A DNA stretch of 40,314 nucleotides, taken from contig NZ_AWTC01000013.1 in the NCBI RefSeq assembly GCF_000497245.1, positions 9,501-49,814 of the forward strand, given 5' to 3'. Source of the DNA: Sporolactobacillus laevolacticus DSM 442 (lineage in GTDB: Bacteria; Bacillota; Bacilli; Bacillales; Sporolactobacillaceae). The position numbers and the translations under genes are program-made. Below the pieces are notes generated by a model. It ran no database searches, was not told the origin of the DNA, and was given only the letters and a program-made list of their open reading frames with translations. How positions within the stretch are numbered: the first letter of the stretch is position 1; every line of letters begins with the position of its first letter. Below, one piece after another: positions 37,006 through 40,314 of this stretch.

Positions 37006-37241
37006 CATATAGCCTCCTGTTCTTGTTTATTCTTTGTTTCTAAGAACTGATCATCAAAAAAATATGAAGTAGGTACTTCAAGAACTTTGCATATTTTCTC
37101 ATATTCATCAGTTTTAATAGCTTGTTGGTCAGTCATCATCCTTGAAAACTTTGAATCATCAATAGATGATCGTTCTGCAACGAACCCAAACTTTAAGCCA
37201 TTATTTTCGATATACTGACGAATCCGATTATTGATCTTCAT
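37005..37241 (-). CDS. Cro-like HTH repressor
   Basis: This 78-residue XRE-type DNA-binding protein (INNRIRQYIENNGLKFGFVA, then ERSSIDDSKFSRMMTDQQAI and later CKVLEVPTSYFFDD) has the helix-turn-helix at about residues 16-40. It is the first gene from the early promoter and faces the CI-like gene across the operators, the usual Cro position. The start at 37241 was chosen for AAAGGTGG; the longer frame to 37286 would run over the operator. Confidence 0.85.
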   Translation of the reverse strand: MKINNRIRQYIENNGLKFGFVAERSSIDDSKFSRMMTDQQAIKTDEYEKICKVLEVPTSYFFDDQFLETKNKQEQEAI

Positions 37242-37257
37242 TTTATCGCCACCTTTA

Positions 37258-37379
37258 TTCTTAGATATTAAGAACTCCATGTACATAATATAATTCTTAT
37301 TTTCTAAGATGTCAATATATTATTCTAAGTTTCTAAGATTTTTTTCTTTGATCTTAGGAATCGGGATATAATCTAAGAA
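37258..37379. promoter_or_regulatory. three 17-bp operators with divergent CI/Cro promoters
   Basis: Operators of the form TTCTTA-N5-TAAGAA lie at 37258-37274, 37294-37310 and 37323-37339, plus half-sites near 37351-37356 and 37374-37379. The early promoter (minus strand) has a perfect TTGACA (37310-37315), a 17-base spacer and TATATT (37287-37292), and the middle operator fills the spacer. The repressor promoter on the plus strand has a perfect TATAAT at 37367-37372 without a clear -35, beside the right half-sites. Repressor bound to the middle operator would block early transcription. Confidence 0.85.
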
Positions 37380-37393
37380 ACGAGGTGAAACGA

Positions 37394-37822
37394 ATGTCCG
37401 TTCTATCCGATCGACTAAAAGAAGCAAGAGATTACAGTAACCTAAAGCAAACACAGGTAAAAGAGAGAACAGGGATAAATAATAAAACTCTAAGTGGATA
37501 TGAAAATGGGGTAAGCGTTCCTGATCCTGACACTTTATCGAAATTAGCCGATCTATATGATGTTTCTGTCGATTATTTAATTGGTCGCACCGACAAAAAA
37601 CACTATTATGATTTAACCGAAAAAGACGAAAAAGATATTGCTAAAGATATGGAAAATCTGGTCAATGAGTTAAATGGTGATAGTGCCTTAGCATTCGATG
37701 GCGAACCTATGGATGAAGAGACTAAACGATTAGTCGCACAAGCCATAGAATCTAATTTGAGAATGGCAAAGCAACTTGCAAAGAAAAAATTTACTCCGAA
37801 GAAGTATCGTGATCAGGAGTGA
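37394..37822 (+). CDS. CI-like repressor (XRE family)
   Basis: The 142-residue product has an N-terminal XRE helix-turn-helix (SVLSDRLKEARDYSNLKQTQ, then NNKTLSGYENGVSVPDPDTL) and a C-terminal oligomerisation tail ending in FTPKKYRDQE. It lacks the LexA-like self-cleavage domain, and the gene directly downstream encodes an ImmA-type protease, which fits repressors cleaved in trans. It keeps the prophage silent by binding the TTCTTA-type operators upstream. The start at 37394 has GAGGTG in place; a GTG at 37385 is less likely. Confidence 0.9.
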   Translation: MSVLSDRLKEARDYSNLKQTQVKERTGINNKTLSGYENGVSVPDPDTLSKLADLYDVSVDYLIGRTDKKHYYDLTEKDEKDIAKDMENLVNELNGDSALAFDGEPMDEETKRLVAQAIESNLRMAKQLAKKKFTPKKYRDQE

Positions 37823-37828
37823 CCAGCC

Positions 37829-38242
37829 ATGGACTTTGTGTCTCGTTATGTTGATAAAACAATTAAAATATACAAAACAAATGATCCATTCAGTATCGCG
37901 AATCAAAAAGGAATTATTATTACCGAGTTGCCACTAGGTGAAACTCTTGGCCTTTATATGATGAGACGCAGATTCCAATTTATAACCCTCAACTCAGATA
38001 TGAACCTTCATGAAAAACGTTTTGTCTGCGCACACGAATTAGGACATGCTATTGAATACCCGGAATGCAACACATCATTTTTGAGAAAGACAACTCTCAC
38101 ATCAATCAGTCGGATAGAAGTCCAAGCAAACAAATTCGCAACACTTCTATTAACCTATTACGATAAAATGGAAAATTGGATGACTAAAGACCAATATTTA
38201 AAGATGTGTGGTATTCCGGTGGAAATGAGTAGATTTATTTGA
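37829..38242 (+). CDS. ImmA/IrrE-type metalloprotease
   Basis: The 137-residue product has the zinc protease motif HELGH at residues 69-73 (CAHELGHAIEY) and a third candidate ligand Glu near 97 (SRIEVQANKFATLL). ImmA of ICEBs1 cleaves its cognate repressor ImmR to allow induction, and phage homologues work with CI-like proteins lacking self-cleavage. It follows the repressor gene by 6 bases with AGGAG upstream, so the pair is co-expressed. Confidence 0.9.
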   Translation: MDFVSRYVDKTIKIYKTNDPFSIANQKGIIITELPLGETLGLYMMRRRFQFITLNSDMNLHEKRFVCAHELGHAIEYPECNTSFLRKTTLTSISRIEVQANKFATLLLTYYDKMENWMTKDQYLKMCGIPVEMSRFI

Positions 38243-38253
38243 GGAGGATATAA

Positions 38254-38928
38254 ATGGGAATGTTTATCGGACTATTAGGCATTTTGGCAATGTTTGGGGC
38301 GATCATCGCTCTTATTGTACGTTTGGTTATATATTTTATAAAAAGAAAGCAAATTGATAGACGCCAATTTAATAAAAAGACGCTATATACATTAGGTATT
38401 TTTTTCATTGGACTTATCTTAATGATAGTTGGCGTAAATACAACGTCAGACGATAAACCAAAGCATCAAGTGAAAACAAGCGAAACTAAACAAGCAGCTA
38501 TAAAAACCAACTCCGCTATAAAAAAGCATAAAGAAGCAACTAAACAAACGATGAGTGCTACCGAAAAAAAGAAACTAATTGAAGAATTTAAAGGCGATTC
38601 TCAAGCTGTTATTGCACAATTCAAGGAGATCATTAACAACACTAAAAAACAAGGAAACAACATTTCGTCCGCCGATGCATCTAAGCTAGTTGATGCTTAT
38701 AATTTTATCGCGTTTATGGATGAAACAAATGATTACAAGCTTAATAAAAATACAGAAGCTTTTTATGAGGATATAACAGATGCTGCATTTAACCGAGCTA
38801 AGGCAGCGAAAATTATGCAAAAAGCATTAGAAAATGGTCAAGACCTGAGTGATAAGATGCAACCATATATTGATTCTAGTAATGACTCTTACCAGCGAGC
38901 ATTAGATGATGCAGCAAAAGTTAAATAA
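38254..38928 (+). CDS. two-TM membrane protein, possible superinfection exclusion
   Basis: The 224-residue product has two N-terminal membrane segments (about residues 3-28, MFIGLLGILAMFGAIIALIV, and 47-66, LGIFFIGLILMIVGV), then a long Lys-rich helical domain. It is transcribed with the repressor and ImmA genes during lysogeny, the place where phages often encode exclusion or lysogenic conversion proteins. No family recognised; the role is inference from position and topology. AGGAGG precedes the ATG. Confidence 0.78.
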   Translation: MGMFIGLLGILAMFGAIIALIVRLVIYFIKRKQIDRRQFNKKTLYTLGIFFIGLILMIVGVNTTSDDKPKHQVKTSETKQAAIKTNSAIKKHKEATKQTMSATEKKKLIEEFKGDSQAVIAQFKEIINNTKKQGNNISSADASKLVDAYNFIAFMDETNDYKLNKNTEAFYEDITDAAFNRAKAAKIMQKALENGQDLSDKMQPYIDSSNDSYQRALDDAAKVK

Positions 38929-38933
38929 ATGAT

Positions 38934-38954
38934 GCCGCTTCACGCGGCTTTTCT
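38934..38954 (+). terminator. terminator after the lysogeny operon
   Basis: GCCGC (38934-38938) pairs with GCGGC (38944-38948) around TTCAC and is followed by TTTTCTTT. It separates the repressor operon from the integrase gene. Confidence 0.72.
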
Positions 38955-38998
38955 TTCACATCAAAAAAGAACATACATTCGTTTAAGGAGGTCTCTAT

Positions 38999-40186
38999 AT
39001 GAGTAGCGTTCGTGAAATACGAAAAGGTGTATTCGAGCTTAGAGCAGAACAAGGTTATGATGCAATGGGTAACCGCATACGTAAGTTTCGCACTGTCCAA
39101 GCAAAAAATAAAACGGTAGCTAAAAAAATGCTTTCGGCATTTGAAACAGAACTTACCAATGGCAGATATTCTGATGACGAACGCATGCCATTTGTTCAGT
39201 ATGCCGAAAAATGGAAAGAAAACTATGGCCAGACTGATCTTGAACCAAGCACTTATGAGACTTATCTCTATATTCTTGATTCATCTATTATTCCTTTTTT
39301 CAATAAAAAAAGAATTGGTGATATCAAAACAATTCATATCGTCGAATATTTCAACCATGAAAGAAAGCTTGATCCAGGACAATACGCACTAGAACGGCGC
39401 CACCGCATTATACGAAGCCTATTCCGAAAAGCAAAAGAATGGGGAATCATTAGTGACAATCCAGCTATGGCTGTTAAAAAGCCACGTATTGTTCCGCGTG
39501 AGAAAGAAGTTTACAATGAAAATGAAATTACACAGGTTCTTGAATTAGTTAACGAATTACCTGTATATCATCAATTGATTATTAAACTTGCACTTATTGG
39601 TGGTCTCCGTCGTGGTGAAATCTTAGCTTTAGACATCGACGATGATATTGACTACGAAAATAATGAAATACGCATTCGCCATTCCTTGCAATACAGCAAT
39701 CAAAAAGGGAAACGACTTAAATCAACTAAAACGTGGACAAACAGGGTGGTTACCTTACCTTCTCTTCTCATGGATGAACTAAAGCAATATTCAGTGCAGC
39801 GTGAAGAAGAACGCCGTATATTTGGTGATAAGTGGGTTGGATGCAATGATGACAATGGAAACAAGTATTTTTTACTGTTTGGTCATCCGGATGGACGTCC
39901 TTACTTTCCAAAAACAATTACGAAAATGTGGAACGACTTTTTAAATCGTCATCCTAATATAAAGAAAATATCTTTCCATGACCTAAGGCATACGTCGGCA
40001 ACCTATCTTTTAAGCAATGGTGTAAATATTAAAGTGATCCAAAAACGGCTTGGACACAAAGATATCAAAACCACATTAAACATCTATGCACACGTTACAG
40101 AAAAAGATCAGGACTTGCCAGCGGAAATATTCGAAAGCATCATCAAGAGTGATGAAAAAACGGACGAAAATGACGACAAAAAATGA
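38999..40186 (+). CDS. int: tyrosine integrase
   Basis: The 395-residue product has an N-terminal AP2-like arm-binding domain (SVREIRKGVFELRAEQGYDA), a SAM-like core-binding domain (about 65-165) and the catalytic domain: GGLRRGEI with the first Arg near residue 204, a Lys in the beta-hairpin region (STKTWTNRVVTL), HDLRHTSAT near 327-335, and RLGHKDIKTTLNIYAHV with the nucleophile Tyr near 362. All six active-site positions seem present. It recombines attP with the host site; the attR core lies 117 bases after its stop. Its ribosome site AAGGAGG is strong, and a separate unit is implied by the terminator upstream. Confidence 0.96.
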   Translation: MSSVREIRKGVFELRAEQGYDAMGNRIRKFRTVQAKNKTVAKKMLSAFETELTNGRYSDDERMPFVQYAEKWKENYGQTDLEPSTYETYLYILDSSIIPFFNKKRIGDIKTIHIVEYFNHERKLDPGQYALERRHRIIRSLFRKAKEWGIISDNPAMAVKKPRIVPREKEVYNENEITQVLELVNELPVYHQLIIKLALIGGLRRGEILALDIDDDIDYENNEIRIRHSLQYSNQKGKRLKSTKTWTNRVVTLPSLLMDELKQYSVQREEERRIFGDKWVGCNDDNGNKYFLLFGHPDGRPYFPKTITKMWNDFLNRHPNIKKISFHDLRHTSATYLLSNGVNIKVIQKRLGHKDIKTTLNIYAHVTEKDQDLPAEIFESIIKSDEKTDENDDKK

Positions 40187-40189
40187 ATC

Positions 40190-40208
40190 GGTCAGTTTTT
40201 CAGTCAGT
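40190..40208. repeat. candidate integrase arm-site repeats, right side
   Basis: GGTCAGTTT (40190-40198) and CAGTCAGT (40201-40208) match, in the same orientation, sequences at 140-148 and 131-138 near attL. They sit between the integrase stop and attR. Arm-site function is inferred. Confidence 0.35.
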
Positions 40209-40302
40209 ATTACTCTTTTATAACTACTAAGCAAGTTCAATAAATCCCCGCAATAAAGCATTTTCCCAAGATAAATTCAACAGATAGTAAAAATAATGCC
40301 CT

Positions 40303-40314
40303 TCCCGAGGAGGG
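40303..40314. repeat. attR core (right end of prophage)
   Basis: The last 12 bases, TCCCGAGGAGGG, are identical to the first 12. Together they bracket an element that runs from integrase to lysis genes without a gap, as expected of an intact prophage. Confidence 0.8.

Overview
The window is one complete temperate siphophage genome integrated as a prophage. A 12-bp direct repeat (1-12 and 40303-40314) forms its exact ends, and a tyrosine integrase lies next to the right end. The host is a low-to-mid GC Gram-positive bacterium (Bacillota). The phage families (LLH-type holin, XhlA-like protein, DUF1617, Minor_capsid 1/2/3, Gp15, ArpU, Rha, ImmA) are typical of phages of Lactobacillales and Bacillales; a Cse60-like gene leans towards a Bacillales-type host such as Sporolactobacillus, but the species cannot be fixed from the sequence alone. 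Layout, right to left, because most genes are on the minus strand. The right end (36.4-40.3 kb) is the lysogeny module: integrase, a two-TM membrane protein that may act in superinfection exclusion, an ImmA/IrrE metalloprotease and a CI-like repressor on the plus strand, divergent from a Cro-like gene across three 17-bp operators. One of these operators fills the spacer of a near-consensus early promoter. A small Cas2-like gene with its own plus-strand promoter sits antisense inside the early unit. The early region (23.7-36.4 kb, minus strand) holds a Rha-type antirepressor, an excisionase-like HTH protein, many small phage genes, a recombination pair (a candidate annealing protein and a DUF3799-type PD-(D/E)XK nuclease), HNH endonuclease, a DnaD-like replication initiator with 15-bp iterons inside its gene (probable origin), a DnaC-like helicase loader, an orphan methyltransferase, all-alpha dUTPase, RusA resolvase and the late regulator ArpU. 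The late region (0.2-23.1 kb, minus strand) follows the usual order: terminase small and large subunits, portal, minor head protein, scaffold, capsid, connector and minor proteins, major tail protein, tape-measure chaperones, a 1634-residue tape measure, distal tail protein, a large tail endopeptidase/fibre, then the lysis genes (XhlA-like, exported GH25 endolysin, LLH holin) and a terminator close to attL. Points that stand out: (1) the minor head protein carries a C-terminal polymorphic-toxin type 50-like domain followed by an overlapping small acidic gene and a terminator; (2) the orphan Cas2-like gene; (3) a series of intrinsic terminator-like hairpins within and between late genes, which implies antitermination or deliberate attenuation; (4) a leader with two mutually exclusive hairpins over the ribosome binding site of the ArpU gene; (5) repeated hairpin-plus-RBS linkers between small early genes; and (6) a structured gene-free stretch at 32.8-33.1 kb. 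At least six real genes are shorter than 60 codons and were found by following overlapping stop/start codons. No tRNA, rRNA, insertion sequence or CRISPR array was seen.
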